From NCBI GenBank assembly GCA_038232415.1, contig JBBSHY010000002.1, positions 1 to 64,000 of the forward strand: a stretch of 64,000 nucleotides of DNA. The letters are read 5' to 3'. The position numbers were made by a program, and so were the translations under genes. A model generated the notes under the pieces. The model did not search any database, was not told the DNA's origin, and saw only the letters and a list, made by a program, of their open reading frames with translations. Each line of letters begins with the position of its first letter. Positions within the stretch are counted from its first letter, which is position 1. Source of the DNA: JBBRXZ01 sp038232415. Lineage in GTDB: Bacteria > Patescibacteriota > Saccharimonadia > Saccharimonadales > UBA4665. This document shows positions 21,410 to 31,129 of the stretch, in pieces.

Positions 21410-22705
21410 CTATTTTTCAATCAGTCGTTCCACAGCCAGCATCACCGCGGCTTCTTTGAGCGGCACCTCTTTTTTGAGAGAAAATTTGTAAGTATCCTCT
21501 ATGGCCGTCACCATGTATTTTTCAAGGGTGGCATTCACTTTTTCCAGACTCCAGTGCTCGCCTTTCTTATTTTGCAGCCATTCCAGGTAACTGACAATAA
21601 CGCCGCCGGCATTGGCGATTATATCCGGTAATATCACGTGGCCATGCTCAACCAGATAAGTGTAAGCACGCTCATCAATCGGCCCGTTGGCTAGTTCCAG
21701 AAGATATTTGGCATGTATGGTGTCCACGTTTTCCCGCGCGGTCACAGCATCGCCGAGAGCGGCCAGCACCAGGATGTCGACGTCGGAACTTAGCAGTGCT
21801 TCGTTGCTAATAAGCGTGGTAGATCCATCTTTATAATCCACGAAAGTCTTACCGGTTGCCTTGTGGGCTGACAATTGAGCGGCACTGAGACCCGCTGGAT
21901 TATACAAGGCGCCTTCGGCCTCACCTATTACTACTATCTTCCAGTGGGGGTGGGCTTTTTGGGCGCTGAGACAGAAATGAGAGCCGACATTGCCGAAACC
22001 CTGGATGGCTATAGTCAGCGTATCGTCGGCTTTACCGAGACGGACCAGCAGTTCGTGGAGCGCGATCATACCGCCGTAGCCGGTGGCAGCATCGCGTCCC
22101 TCGCTACCGCCGTTAGCAAGGCTTTTACCGGTAAAACTGGCTTTATTAGTATTGCCACTAAGTTTTTCATACTCTTCAACCATCCAATCCATGATCCGGC
22201 CATTGGTATTGACATCCGGTGCCGGCACGTCTTTGTCAGGGCCGATATAAGGTGCCATATAGGCGCTGTACTTGCGGCTTAGTTCCTCGAGTTCCTTTTC
22301 AGTCAGTTGATGAGGATCGACAGCCACGCCGCCTTTGCCTCCGCCCAGCGGCAATCCAACCGCGGCCGTTTTGAGGCTCATCAGCATAGCCATTGCTTGC
22401 ACCTCTTCTAGGTGAACGTCGTGATGAAACCGAACACCGCCCTTGTAGGGGCCCCGGCGATTATTGTGCTGTAACCGGAAGGCCGGAAACTTTTTACCGT
22501 TATCCAGCGATATTTCAAAAGCGTGAGCGGCGTCGGCTCGCAGCAAGGCTTCAATAGTAGCTTCATCCAACCCCAGTTTTTCTCCGGCGCGGGCGATCAT
22601 ATGCTGTGCGGTTCGTAACATTGCTTGTTCCTCCGGTTTTAGTTTGTTAAACTGTCTTCCATAATAAACCCGTTGCTTGTTTTTGTCGAAAATCATGAAA
22701 ACCAT
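21410..22705 (-). CDS. gdhA: Glutamate dehydrogenase
   Basis: 431 residues (the start may be three codons later, at the second Met). Substrate domain RRGPYKGGVRFHHDVHLEEV and the catalytic Lys in LPLGGGKGGVAVDP. PAPDVNTNGRIMDW and the Rossmann segment IAIQGFGNVGSHF follow. Interconverts glutamate and oxoglutarate plus ammonium. Together with glnA at 55059 it gives two ways of handling ammonium, unusual in a reduced genome. Convergent with the MurF-like gene. Confidence 0.93.
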   Translation of the reverse strand: MVFMIFDKNKQRVYYGRQFNKLKPEEQAMLRTAQHMIARAGEKLGLDEATIEALLRADAAHAFEISLDNGKKFPAFRLQHNNRRGPYKGGVRFHHDVHLEEVQAMAMLMSLKTAAVGLPLGGGKGGVAVDPHQLTEKELEELSRKYSAYMAPYIGPDKDVPAPDVNTNGRIMDWMVEEYEKLSGNTNKASFTGKSLANGGSEGRDAATGYGGMIALHELLVRLGKADDTLTIAIQGFGNVGSHFCLSAQKAHPHWKIVVIGEAEGALYNPAGLSAAQLSAHKATGKTFVDYKDGSTTLISNEALLSSDVDILVLAALGDAVTARENVDTIHAKYLLELANGPIDERAYTYLVEHGHVILPDIIANAGGVIVSYLEWLQNKKGEHWSLEKVNATLEKYMVTAIEDTYKFSLKKEVPLKEAAVMLAVERLIEK

Positions 22706-22736
22706 GCCAGTATAACGGCAGTTAACAGGGTAAATT

Positions 22737-22766
22737 TTGAAATAGTATGACGTAATTGTATATACT
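22737..22766 (+). promoter_or_regulatory. Promoter for leaderless ddl
   Basis: TTGAAA (22737-22742), 18 bases, TATACT (22761-22766), then six bases to ATG 22773. Confidence 0.7.
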
Positions 22767-22772
22767 TATTGC

Positions 22773-23939
22773 ATGGAAACAATCGCAGTAATTTTTGGCG
22801 GGCGCTCGGCTGAGCATGATGTCTCGATAGTTACGGCGCTGGGTAGTATTATTAAACCTCTTGAATTAACCAAAAAATACCGAGTAGAAGCGGTGTATAT
22901 TGCTAAAGACGGCGGCTGGTACTGGGAGGACAAACTCAAAGATATTAGCTTATTCAGTTCCGGAGGTATCCAGGATTACACTCATCATACTCAGCCAACC
23001 AGCGTGCAGTTTGATGGCGGTATGACGCTTGTAAAAGCCAGCGGCATCGCCGGGCGCAAACAATCCCGCAAAATCGATATTGCCTTTCCGGCTATGCACG
23101 GTACTTACGGCGAAGACGGCGCCCTAATGGGGCTACTGGATATGGCTGGAATTCCATATGTCGGCTGCGGTGTTAGCGCGGCCGCTGTAGCCATGGATAA
23201 AGTCTTATCTAAGAAAATAGCTGAGGCAAATGACATACCAATACCTAAATACACTTACTTTGAAAAAAGCGATCTTGACCACGATGCTAGCACTATACTT
23301 AGGCTGGTTACCCGGGTTTTGGAATATCCACTGTTCGTCAAGCCGGCTCATCTTGGTTCAAGCATCGGTATCAGCCGGGTCACAAATGACAATGAGCTTC
23401 GTAACGCCATGGAAGTAGCATCTCATTATGACGATAAAGTTATTGTTGAGGAAGAAGTTCCCAACTTAATCGAGGTCACCTTGCCAATCATGGGCAACAT
23501 CCGGCTTCAGCAGGCCTTGCTGGAGCAGCCGATGACTAAGCCGGATGACTTTTTTGACTTTGATACCAAATATTTACAGGGCGGTAAAAAGGGTAAAGGC
23601 AAAGGCGGCGTTAAAGGCGCCCAAGGTTACAGCCAGATTCCGGCTGAACTGCCCAAAGCTATCTATGAGAAAGCGGAACAGCTTGGCTTAAGGATATACT
23701 GGCTGCTAGGGTGCAGCGGCATTGCCCGGGTCGACATGCTTATAGACGAGAAAGTCGGCAAGGTTTACTTCAACGAAGTTAATCCTTTACCGGGCAGCCT
23801 ATATGCTCATAACTGGAATCGGGCCGGCGTCAGCAATGTTGAACTGGTGCAAAAACTAGTTGGTTTTGCTAAAGAACGTCACACCAGCCGTCAGGTCCTT
23901 ACTACAGCCTTCAATACTAACTTTCTCCAACAGTTTTAG
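22773..23939 (+). CDS. ddl: D-alanine--D-alanine ligase
   Basis: 388 residues. AVIFGGRSAEHDVSI, FPAMHGTYGEDGALMGLLD, the ATP-grasp lysine strand FVKPAHLGSSIGISRV and the final YFNEVNPLPGSLYAHNW are diagnostic. Makes D-Ala-D-Ala for the peptidoglycan stem, using alr product. A Lys/Gly-rich loop (GGKKGKGKGGVKGAQGYSQI) occupies the omega-loop region. Leaderless start predicted; the aminotransferase gene follows 11 bases later. Confidence 0.95.
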   Translation: METIAVIFGGRSAEHDVSIVTALGSIIKPLELTKKYRVEAVYIAKDGGWYWEDKLKDISLFSSGGIQDYTHHTQPTSVQFDGGMTLVKASGIAGRKQSRKIDIAFPAMHGTYGEDGALMGLLDMAGIPYVGCGVSAAAVAMDKVLSKKIAEANDIPIPKYTYFEKSDLDHDASTILRLVTRVLEYPLFVKPAHLGSSIGISRVTNDNELRNAMEVASHYDDKVIVEEEVPNLIEVTLPIMGNIRLQQALLEQPMTKPDDFFDFDTKYLQGGKKGKGKGGVKGAQGYSQIPAELPKAIYEKAEQLGLRIYWLLGCSGIARVDMLIDEKVGKVYFNEVNPLPGSLYAHNWNRAGVSNVELVQKLVGFAKERHTSRQVLTTAFNTNFLQQF

Positions 23940-23950
23940 GTGTAAGCGCA

Positions 23951-25252
23951 GTGAGGCTTAACATTGTACACCCTGGTGCCGGCGAACTTCATTACGAAAT
24001 CCGCGGGATTGTAGAATTTGCCGAACAGCTGGCAGAAACAGGCATACCTATCACGTGGGAAAACATAGGCGATCCGGTTGCTAAGGGTGAGCAGATCCCG
24101 CAGTGGATCCGCGACATTGTGTCAGAAGAGGTCAAACGAAATACCGACTCATATGCCTACTCGCCAACAAAAGGCTTGGAAACGGCCCGGAACTTTTTAT
24201 CTGAGCAACGCAGCCAGGAAGGCAAGGCCCAACTTTATGCTGAACATATCCTGTTTTTCAATGGGCTAGGAGACGCAATCAACAAAGTTTATACGTGGCT
24301 TAATCCCAAAGCCCGCGTTTTGGGACCTAACCCGGCTTATCCTACTCATTCTGCACTCGAAGCCGCCCATGGCCGTTCAGCTCATATGACTTACCAGCTT
24401 GATCCAGATAATAATTGGCTTCCAAATGTTGTCGACGTGCGCCGCCAGGTTGTTGGTAATCCTAATATTGCTGGTCTGCTGATTATTAATCCCGACAACC
24501 CTACTGGTATGGTCTATCCCCGTCATATTCTGGAAGAGTTTGTGGGCATTGCCAAGCAGTACAAATTATTTCTAATTGCTGATGAAATCTACTCTAACCT
24601 TACATATAATCCGCAGGATTTTATACCGCTGGCAGAGCTGGCTGACGGCGTACCAACCATCATAATGCGCGGCCTGTCCAAAGAAATACCTTGGCCGGGC
24701 AGTCGTTGCGGCTGGGCTGAATTTTATAATGTCCACGTCGATTCCCAATTTGTCCGCTACATCCAGTCGATTATAGAGGCTAAGATGACGGAAGTATGTT
24801 CAACTACTTTGCCTCAATCAGTTTTACCGGCCATTTTAGGCGATGACCGTTATGCCGTGCACTTGGCAAGCCGCCACGCTAAATACAAAGCGCGAGCAGC
24901 CCAAGCAGTAAAAATATTAAGCAATCACCCGCACCTGAATGTCGTAGAACCGAAAGGCGCATTTTATTTATCAGTTACCTTTAGCCAAGATTTTACGAAG
25001 AAAAAGATTGATAAGCCAGCGGCTAATCCTAAAGCCCAGAAACTTCTGGAGGGTGTGCTTAAGGATACCCCTTCAGGAATTTTTGACAAGCGCTTTTGCT
25101 ACGAGCTATTGGCCTGTACGGGGATCTGCACAGTGCCTCTGACGACCGGATTTAATAGTTCTACTCCCGGCTTTCGCATGACCCTGCTCGAGCCGGATGA
25201 TCAGGTTTTTGCGTCCACACTGCAAACTATTAAGGATTTTTGTTCCTTATAA
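23951..25252 (+). CDS. Class I/II PLP aminotransferase
   Basis: 433 residues from GTG 23951. Landmarks: YAYSPTKGLETARNFL, NPAYPTHSALEA, INPDNPTGMVY, ADEIYSNLTYNP and the PLP lysine in MRGLSKEIPWPGSRCGW. Similar to alanine/aspartate-type aminotransferases. Located behind ddl, it may supply alanine for the cell wall, but that is inference from position only. The GTG start has only a poor ribosome site. Confidence 0.88.
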   Translation: MRLNIVHPGAGELHYEIRGIVEFAEQLAETGIPITWENIGDPVAKGEQIPQWIRDIVSEEVKRNTDSYAYSPTKGLETARNFLSEQRSQEGKAQLYAEHILFFNGLGDAINKVYTWLNPKARVLGPNPAYPTHSALEAAHGRSAHMTYQLDPDNNWLPNVVDVRRQVVGNPNIAGLLIINPDNPTGMVYPRHILEEFVGIAKQYKLFLIADEIYSNLTYNPQDFIPLAELADGVPTIIMRGLSKEIPWPGSRCGWAEFYNVHVDSQFVRYIQSIIEAKMTEVCSTTLPQSVLPAILGDDRYAVHLASRHAKYKARAAQAVKILSNHPHLNVVEPKGAFYLSVTFSQDFTKKKIDKPAANPKAQKLLEGVLKDTPSGIFDKRFCYELLACTGICTVPLTTGFNSSTPGFRMTLLEPDDQVFASTLQTIKDFCSL

Positions 25253-25291
25253 ACGGCCTGTTTTACATGATTTAACAGATTAATTCCATGG

Positions 25292-25297
25292 TATAAT
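25292..25297 (+). promoter_or_regulatory. -10 box for leaderless guaA
   Basis: Perfect TATAAT, seven bases before ATG 25305. No convincing -35 box. Confidence 0.6.
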
Positions 25298-25304
25298 ACA
25301 TGTA

Positions 25305-27194
25305 ATGCCCGATCGTGTCGCTATTCTTGATGCCGGAGGTCAATATATTGACCTCGTACGTAAAGCGGTCGAACGTCTAGGCTTACCAGCCGATGTCCTG
25401 CCACTAGACACGCCAAGGGAAAAAATTGAGGGAAGCTACGGCGCAATTATTATTTCCGGCAGTCCGGCTAACCCTCATGTTGGAACAGCGCCACAACCGG
25501 ATAGAAGCATCTGGCATAGTAAATTACCCATACTAGGTATATGTTACGGCATGCAAGCAATGGTAGTGGCGCACGGCGGCCAGGTAGCCAAAAATACCAT
25601 ACGTGAGGATGGACGTATTACCACCCAGGTCGACAACGTACACCCTATCTTTAAGGGTATCAAAAAGCATTTCACAGGTCTTTTCACGCATGGTGACTTT
25701 GTAAAATCCATTCCGGCTGATTTTGCCATGCTTGGATCGCATTCCCTTAGCGATGGATCAACATCCTATTCGGCCATAGCCAAAGATAATAAAGTAGGTG
25801 TCCAGTTTCATCCTGAAGTATTTGACGACACACCCGAAGGCTACCAACTGTTTAAAAACTTCCTGGAATTAATTGCCGGTTTGCGGCCAGACAAAAATTT
25901 CCGGGAAAAGCAATTACAACAAGTAATTAAAACTAAGCAAAAACAGATTTCCGCACTGACTGGCGTCCGCCACGTGATTGCTTTTGTGAGCGGCGGTGTA
26001 GACTCCAGTGTAGCGGCTACTCTTGCCGCGGGCGTTATACCGGCTAAACGCCTGCATGCTTTTTTCATTGACAATGGTTTTATGAGGGATGAAGACGGCA
26101 CGGTAGTAGAGACCCTTCAAGCCGCAGGTATACCGGTTAAAAAGATTGATGCCGTGAGCGATTTCGAACAAGCAAGCATTACGATTGACGGCATAACCCA
26201 TGGACCCCTGATTATAGTAACCGACCCTGAAATTAAACGTAAGATTATCGGCAAAGCCTTTATGGATGCCCAAAACCGTATAGTTGCCGGTTTAAAATTG
26301 ACTGAGGTTATGCTGCTCCAGGGAACTAACGCTGCTGACCGTATCGAAAGCGGCCATAGTACTGGTGACAGCCATACTATGACAATTAAGACTCACCATA
26401 ATCAGGTACGTGAGGTTCAGGAACTAAAAGCCCGCGGTTTATTGATTGAGCCGCTTGATGATTTGTTTAAAGACGAAGTCCGCGAATTAGGCCGCCAGCT
26501 GGGATTACCCGATGAACTTGTGGAGCGTCAACCATTTCCTGGTCCGGGCTTAGCGATCCGAATCATTGCCACGGCCAAGTCGGAAACCAGGCTTAAGCCT
26601 TTACCTGAGGAACCACAGATCCAGGCTTTCCTCGACAAGCAAATTAAAGGTATTAAGGCTCATTTGTTACCCATACGCAGTGTCGGTGTTGGCGGCGATG
26701 AACGCTCCCATCTCTCAGTCATTGCCCTAGATCATGGCGACTTAAAAGCTGACGAACTGGCCAAACTAGGTACAGACCTGCCGGCCCATTTTCGGGAGAC
26801 TATCAATCGTGTCCTTTACGCTTTAGGTTCAAAATCACTAAGTAATCGTTCACAAACTAGAACCTTATTGACAACTGATGTTCGTGCTCAATTACGCTTA
26901 GCCGATCGCATAGTTTTTGAAGAAATGCGTGCTGCCAATCTGCTCGGCACTATAAAACAGTTTCCAGTAGTATTAATACCGCTGTCGTTTGGTGAACCAG
27001 GCCAGAGATCTATTGTTCTCCGTCCAGTTACCACAAGTACATTTATGACCATTCAAGCAATGCTTCCAGATCGCGACCTGCCAGAAAATTTTTTGGATAA
27101 AATCGCTACCCGAATTCTCGTCGAAGACCCTAACATCTCCCAGGTCTTCCTGGACCTTACCAATAAACCCCCTGCTACTACCGAATGGGAGTAA
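25305..27194 (+). CDS. guaA: GMP synthase (glutamine-hydrolysing), long eukaryote-like form
   Basis: 629 residues against about 510-530 in most bacteria. Class I glutaminase domain (LGICYGMQAM with catalytic Cys, VQFHPE), ATP-pyrophosphatase P-loop FVSGGVDSS and the C-terminal KPPATTEWE. The extra about 110 residues follow PFPGPGLAIRI and include LLPIRSVGVGGDERSHLSVI and a TLLTTDVRAQLRLAD segment. This is the insertion seen in animal GMP synthetase. Last step of GMP synthesis from XMP. Confidence 0.95.
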   Translation: MPDRVAILDAGGQYIDLVRKAVERLGLPADVLPLDTPREKIEGSYGAIIISGSPANPHVGTAPQPDRSIWHSKLPILGICYGMQAMVVAHGGQVAKNTIREDGRITTQVDNVHPIFKGIKKHFTGLFTHGDFVKSIPADFAMLGSHSLSDGSTSYSAIAKDNKVGVQFHPEVFDDTPEGYQLFKNFLELIAGLRPDKNFREKQLQQVIKTKQKQISALTGVRHVIAFVSGGVDSSVAATLAAGVIPAKRLHAFFIDNGFMRDEDGTVVETLQAAGIPVKKIDAVSDFEQASITIDGITHGPLIIVTDPEIKRKIIGKAFMDAQNRIVAGLKLTEVMLLQGTNAADRIESGHSTGDSHTMTIKTHHNQVREVQELKARGLLIEPLDDLFKDEVRELGRQLGLPDELVERQPFPGPGLAIRIIATAKSETRLKPLPEEPQIQAFLDKQIKGIKAHLLPIRSVGVGGDERSHLSVIALDHGDLKADELAKLGTDLPAHFRETINRVLYALGSKSLSNRSQTRTLLTTDVRAQLRLADRIVFEEMRAANLLGTIKQFPVVLIPLSFGEPGQRSIVLRPVTTSTFMTIQAMLPDRDLPENFLDKIATRILVEDPNISQVFLDLTNKPPATTEWE

Positions 27195-27197
27195 CGT

Positions 27198-27719
27198 ATG
27201 CTTATTAAATCGTGGGTATCTCCTAAAACAATTAGAGCCAAGAGTGAGATTTCAGGTTTAGGCCTGTTTGCTCTTGAAAATATTGTTCAAGGAGAGGTTG
27301 TGGCTGTTAAAGCAGGCCACATAGTAACTGAGGATATCCTCATTAAGAACAAAGTCTTAATTAGAGATAACTATGACCAAATAACTGATGAATTATATTT
27401 AGTTCCCCTAAACAGTGAAGAGGATGAACAAACTCTTATTTGCCTTAACCATTCTTGCGAGCCAAATTTGGGTGTTGGCGGGAGTGCCATATCGGTTGCA
27501 ATGCGTGCTATTAAAGCCGGCGAGGAGCTCACCCATGACTATGCTATGTATCTAGGAAATGCCAACTTCAGACTAAAATGTAACTGTAAACGACCGAACT
27601 GTCGGAAAATTATTACTGGTAATGACTGGCAGATTACTCAACTACAAAAAAGATATAAAGGTTACTTTGCGTGGTATCTATCAGAAAGAATTAAAAAAAT
27701 GACTCAATCTCAAATTTAG
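27198..27719 (+). CDS. SET-domain protein lysine methyltransferase
   Basis: 173 residues: SGLGLFALENI (SAM loop), the pseudoknot NHSCEPNLGV and GEELTHDYAMY, then a post-SET cysteine cluster CNCKRPNC. All core SET motifs are present. Target unknown; bacterial SET proteins can methylate host or own proteins. Starts three bases after guaA stop, so it is probably translated from the same mRNA. Confidence 0.88.
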   Translation: MLIKSWVSPKTIRAKSEISGLGLFALENIVQGEVVAVKAGHIVTEDILIKNKVLIRDNYDQITDELYLVPLNSEEDEQTLICLNHSCEPNLGVGGSAISVAMRAIKAGEELTHDYAMYLGNANFRLKCNCKRPNCRKIITGNDWQITQLQKRYKGYFAWYLSERIKKMTQSQI

Positions 27720-27778
27720 AGCGCTTAGCACTACTCAACTATATGCGGTTAAGGGCTTAAACTGGTAGGATTAATAAG

Positions 27779-30232
27779 ATGAAACGTTATAATCCTAAAG
27801 AGATTGAGCCTAAGTGGCAGAAGGTCTGGCAGGATAAGCAGCTATATAAGGCTGTTGATTTTGATAAGCGGCCGAAATACGTCATGTTGACGGAGTTTCC
27901 GTATCCCTCTGGTGACGGACTGCATTTGGGGCACATCCGCGAGTATACGTATGGCGATATCATGGCCCGTCAGAAACGCATGCAGGGCTATAACGTGCTT
28001 TATCCAATGGGCTATGATGCTTTTGGCCTGCCAACCGAGAACTATGCCATTAAACATAAGATTAGTCCTCAAGCCGGGACTGACCAAAATATAGCTGCTT
28101 TCCAGAGACAGTTTGAAAGTCTGGGTTTCAGCTTTGATTGGGACCGGTCTTTTCGTACCAGCGACCCGGAGTATTACAAATGGACTCAGTGGCTGTTTCT
28201 GCAATTTCATAAAGCCGGGCTGGCCTATCAGGATGAGATCGCCATCAACTGGTGCCCACACTGCAAGACCGGACTAAGCAACGAGGAAGTCGTCAATGGC
28301 CGGCATGAGCGCTGCGATACTTTAGTCGAAAAAAAGATCCTAAAACAATGGCTGCTAAAAATTACCGACTATGCCGATAGGCTTCTGGAAGGCTTGAAGA
28401 ACGTTGACTACCCCAGCCGAATCGCTGACCAGCAGGTCAATTGGATTGGCCGCAGCCGCGGTGCCAACATCCGCTTCAATATCGAAAATTCTATCGAAAA
28501 TATCGAGGTGTATACAACTGCACATGACACGATTTTTGGCGTGACGTTCATGGTCTTGGCTCCAGAACACGGATTAGTCGAAAAAGTCACGACCGATGAG
28601 CATAGAGCGACAGTGAATAGCTATATCAAAGCTGCTCAGGCCAAGAATGAAATCGAGCGGCAAGACGAAGGCCGTGAAAAAACCGGCGTCTTCACTGGCG
28701 CTCATGCAATCAATCCTTTAAATAATGAAAAAATTCCTATTTGGATTGCCGACTATGTCCTGGCCGGATATGGTACCGGCGCCATTATGGCCGTACCGGG
28801 AGAAGACGCTCGTGACTACGAATTTGCTAAAAAATATGGATTGCCGATTGTTTACACTACGGAGCAGCAAGAGTTTGTAAACTACCAGACTGAACTCAAG
28901 CTTAAACGCTCAGAACACAAGCTGGCTAATTCTGGTGAGTTTGACGGCCTCGACTTTAATGAAGGCCGTCAAAAAATTCTGGAAAAATTAATAGAACTCG
29001 GTGTGGGTAAAGAAGAAATTCAATACAGGCTGCGGGATTGGATCTTCAGCCGGCAGCACTATTGGGGCGAACCTATTCCGATTATTCATTGCCCTGAGCA
29101 GGGGGCCGTACCTGTACCGGACGACCAATTACCCGTAGAACTGCCACAAGTGGAAAATTACGAGCCGACTGACAGCGGTGAAAGCCCTTTAGCTGCCATG
29201 AAAGATTGGGTCAATACTAAATGTCCAGCATGTGGTAAACCGGCCAAGCGTGAGACCGATACCATGCCCAACTGGGCCGGCAGCAGCTGGTATTATCTGC
29301 GCTATTACGATGCGCACAATGATCAAAGCTTTGCAGACCGCAAGAAACTAGATTACTGGGGCGATGTTGACATGTATCTGGGCGGAATGGAGCATACGAC
29401 TCTCCATCTGCTATATTCGCGTTTCTGGCATCAGTTTTTATACGATCAAAAATTGGTACCAACTCCGGAACCTTACCTGGCAAGACGGGGACAGGGAATC
29501 ATTCTGGCTGCCGATAATACCAAAATGAGTAAGAGCAAGGGTAATATTGTCAATCCGACTGATATTATCGATAGCGGCTATGGTGCCGACGCATTGCGGC
29601 TGGCAATCTCGTTCCTGGCTCCCTATGATCAGACAACAATCTGGAGTCCCGAAGCTGTCGCTGGCACCCACCGCTTCCTGCAAAGGGTTTGGACGCTCAC
29701 CCAGGAATATATAGATGCAAATTCTACGAGTAAGTCCGGCAAGTCCAACGATGAGCTTTTACGGACTCTTCATTTAACTATAAAAAAAGTCAGTCAAGAT
29801 TTGCATACCATGAGTTTTAATACAGCCATTGCTAGCCTGATGGAAAATGTCAATGTGCTTTATCGTATAAAGACAAATGACATGTTTAATACCAAAGAGT
29901 GGCGCTGGACTATCGAGAGTATGCTGCTATTAACGGCTCCGTTTGCGCCGCATCTTGCTGAAGAACTATGGCATCAATTAGGGCATGAGAGTTCAATTCA
30001 TGGCAGCCCGTGGCCAAAACACGATGATAAGTATCTGGTCGAAGATACTATAACTATTGTCGTTCAGGTCAATGGTAAGCTTCGTGGTGAAGTCCAAGTC
30101 GGCAGTGATGCTGGTGAAAAAACTATAGTCGAAGCCGCCAAAACTAATGACAAGATCGTTGTTTTTCTAAAAGATCAAACTATCCGCAAAACTATTTACG
30201 TACCACACAAGCTTGTCAACTTCGTCGTTTAA
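27779..30232 (+). CDS. leuS: Leucyl-tRNA synthetase
   Basis: 817 residues. Class I signature HLGH (49-52), the zinc-type NWCPHCKTGLSNEEV, an editing domain with TGVFTGAHAINP and GAIMAVPGEDARDYEF, the KMSKS motif NTKMSKSKGN and the C-terminal VQVNGKLRGEV domain. Complete. A terminator follows directly. Confidence 0.97.
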   Translation: MKRYNPKEIEPKWQKVWQDKQLYKAVDFDKRPKYVMLTEFPYPSGDGLHLGHIREYTYGDIMARQKRMQGYNVLYPMGYDAFGLPTENYAIKHKISPQAGTDQNIAAFQRQFESLGFSFDWDRSFRTSDPEYYKWTQWLFLQFHKAGLAYQDEIAINWCPHCKTGLSNEEVVNGRHERCDTLVEKKILKQWLLKITDYADRLLEGLKNVDYPSRIADQQVNWIGRSRGANIRFNIENSIENIEVYTTAHDTIFGVTFMVLAPEHGLVEKVTTDEHRATVNSYIKAAQAKNEIERQDEGREKTGVFTGAHAINPLNNEKIPIWIADYVLAGYGTGAIMAVPGEDARDYEFAKKYGLPIVYTTEQQEFVNYQTELKLKRSEHKLANSGEFDGLDFNEGRQKILEKLIELGVGKEEIQYRLRDWIFSRQHYWGEPIPIIHCPEQGAVPVPDDQLPVELPQVENYEPTDSGESPLAAMKDWVNTKCPACGKPAKRETDTMPNWAGSSWYYLRYYDAHNDQSFADRKKLDYWGDVDMYLGGMEHTTLHLLYSRFWHQFLYDQKLVPTPEPYLARRGQGIILAADNTKMSKSKGNIVNPTDIIDSGYGADALRLAISFLAPYDQTTIWSPEAVAGTHRFLQRVWTLTQEYIDANSTSKSGKSNDELLRTLHLTIKKVSQDLHTMSFNTAIASLMENVNVLYRIKTNDMFNTKEWRWTIESMLLLTAPFAPHLAEELWHQLGHESSIHGSPWPKHDDKYLVEDTITIVVQVNGKLRGEVQVGSDAGEKTIVEAAKTNDKIVVFLKDQTIRKTIYVPHKLVNFVV

Positions 30233-30270
30233 GGCCAAGAATTAACCAATTGTTAAATTCGGCCTTTTTC
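30233..30270 (+). terminator. Terminator after leuS
   Basis: GGCC-(AA)-GAATT pairs with AAATTC-GGCC across a loop, followed by TTTTTC. Confidence 0.65.
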
Positions 30271-30322
30271 TTAACGTTTTTCTTTCTCTGAGTACAGAAC
30301 AGATCTACAATCGACCTACAAA

Positions 30323-30745
30323 ATGATATACAGGTCAAAAACATTACAATTACCTGGCTCGTCAGCGGAGGAAGTTATCAAGCGTTCAAGGTACACCTAT
30401 CATATTATTCAGAAACTGACACCGAGACGTGCTCCTTATATACGGTCAAAGTACTTCGCTAAGGATAAAATATTCATTAATAGTTTTTGGGATCATCTTA
30501 ATAAAAAGACATCAAGAGACAAACTTCGCAGACTCAAGCTTTTTCCATGTGCCATCGACTTGATACGTAATAGCAAAATAGCTCCACGGACTAGGCAACA
30601 TCTTAACAATCCAAATGAGTCGCTACATCGCTTTTATGGTATTAGCCGCGATGGCTTCTATTTTTGCGTACAGATTAAAGAGAATAAAAGAACAGGTAGA
30701 AAAGATTTTATATCAGTTTTTCCCTCGCGTGAAACACAGACGTAA
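30323..30745 (+). CDS. Hypothetical protein, possibly a RelE/BECR-like nuclease fold
   Basis: 140 residues, strongly basic. RRLKLFPCAIDLIRNSK, a conserved-looking LHRFYGISRDGFYFCVQIKE and the last strand KDFISVFPSRE. The order of a helix, then two or three strands ending F-I-S-V-F-P, resembles the barnase/RelE-like fold of phage-type nucleases. I cannot name a family. Single gene between two terminators. Confidence 0.5.
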   Translation: MIYRSKTLQLPGSSAEEVIKRSRYTYHIIQKLTPRRAPYIRSKYFAKDKIFINSFWDHLNKKTSRDKLRRLKLFPCAIDLIRNSKIAPRTRQHLNNPNESLHRFYGISRDGFYFCVQIKENKRTGRKDFISVFPSRETQT

Positions 30746-30746
30746 A

Positions 30747-30803
30747 TAAAAAAGGCCTCCCGCAGTGTAGTTCAATGACTACGGCCGGAGGTCTTAATTT
30801 TTA
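30747..30803 (+). terminator. Large terminator hairpin
   Basis: AGGCCTCC...GGAGGTCTT outer stem with an inner GTAGT/ACTAC stem, A-run before and T-run after, so it can work on both strands. Confidence 0.75.
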
Positions 30804-30939
30804 TTATACATCATCTCTAAAGTCAGTCAATACAATAAAAAGGGGTAATCCCGCCCACTAACTTCCTCTTGAGAAAATCGGCGAAATTGGGTAAAATATA
30901 CCTAAGTTTTGTTAATGTAACGAAAAGGAAACTTTACCT

Positions 30940-31083
30940 ATGGGTAAGCCCAAAAAGCGAACAAGCCCGCGTAAAACGGGCACGCGCCGCAGCCACTTGG
31001 TTCTGAAACTGGCGCGTAAAGTCAATGCTAAGTCACCTGTTAAAATTCGCACTACTAAGCGGGAATCGGCTAAAGTCGCCTAG
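30940..31083 (+). CDS. rpmF: Ribosomal protein bL32, short form
   Basis: 47 residues: MGKPKKRTSPRKTGTRRSHL, then LKLARKVNAKSPVKIRTTKR and a short tail. The N-terminus matches bL32. The zinc-binding C-x2-C...C-x2-C half of classical bL32 is missing, and the protein is shorter than the usual 56-60 residues. GAAAAGGAAAC precedes the ATG. Placed before nusB and rnc. Confidence 0.75.
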   Translation: MGKPKKRTSPRKTGTRRSHLVLKLARKVNAKSPVKIRTTKRESAKVA

Positions 31084-31129
31084 AGTTTTCGGGTTTTTGG
31101 CTTAGCATTTAAAGGGAAAATTTAACAAT

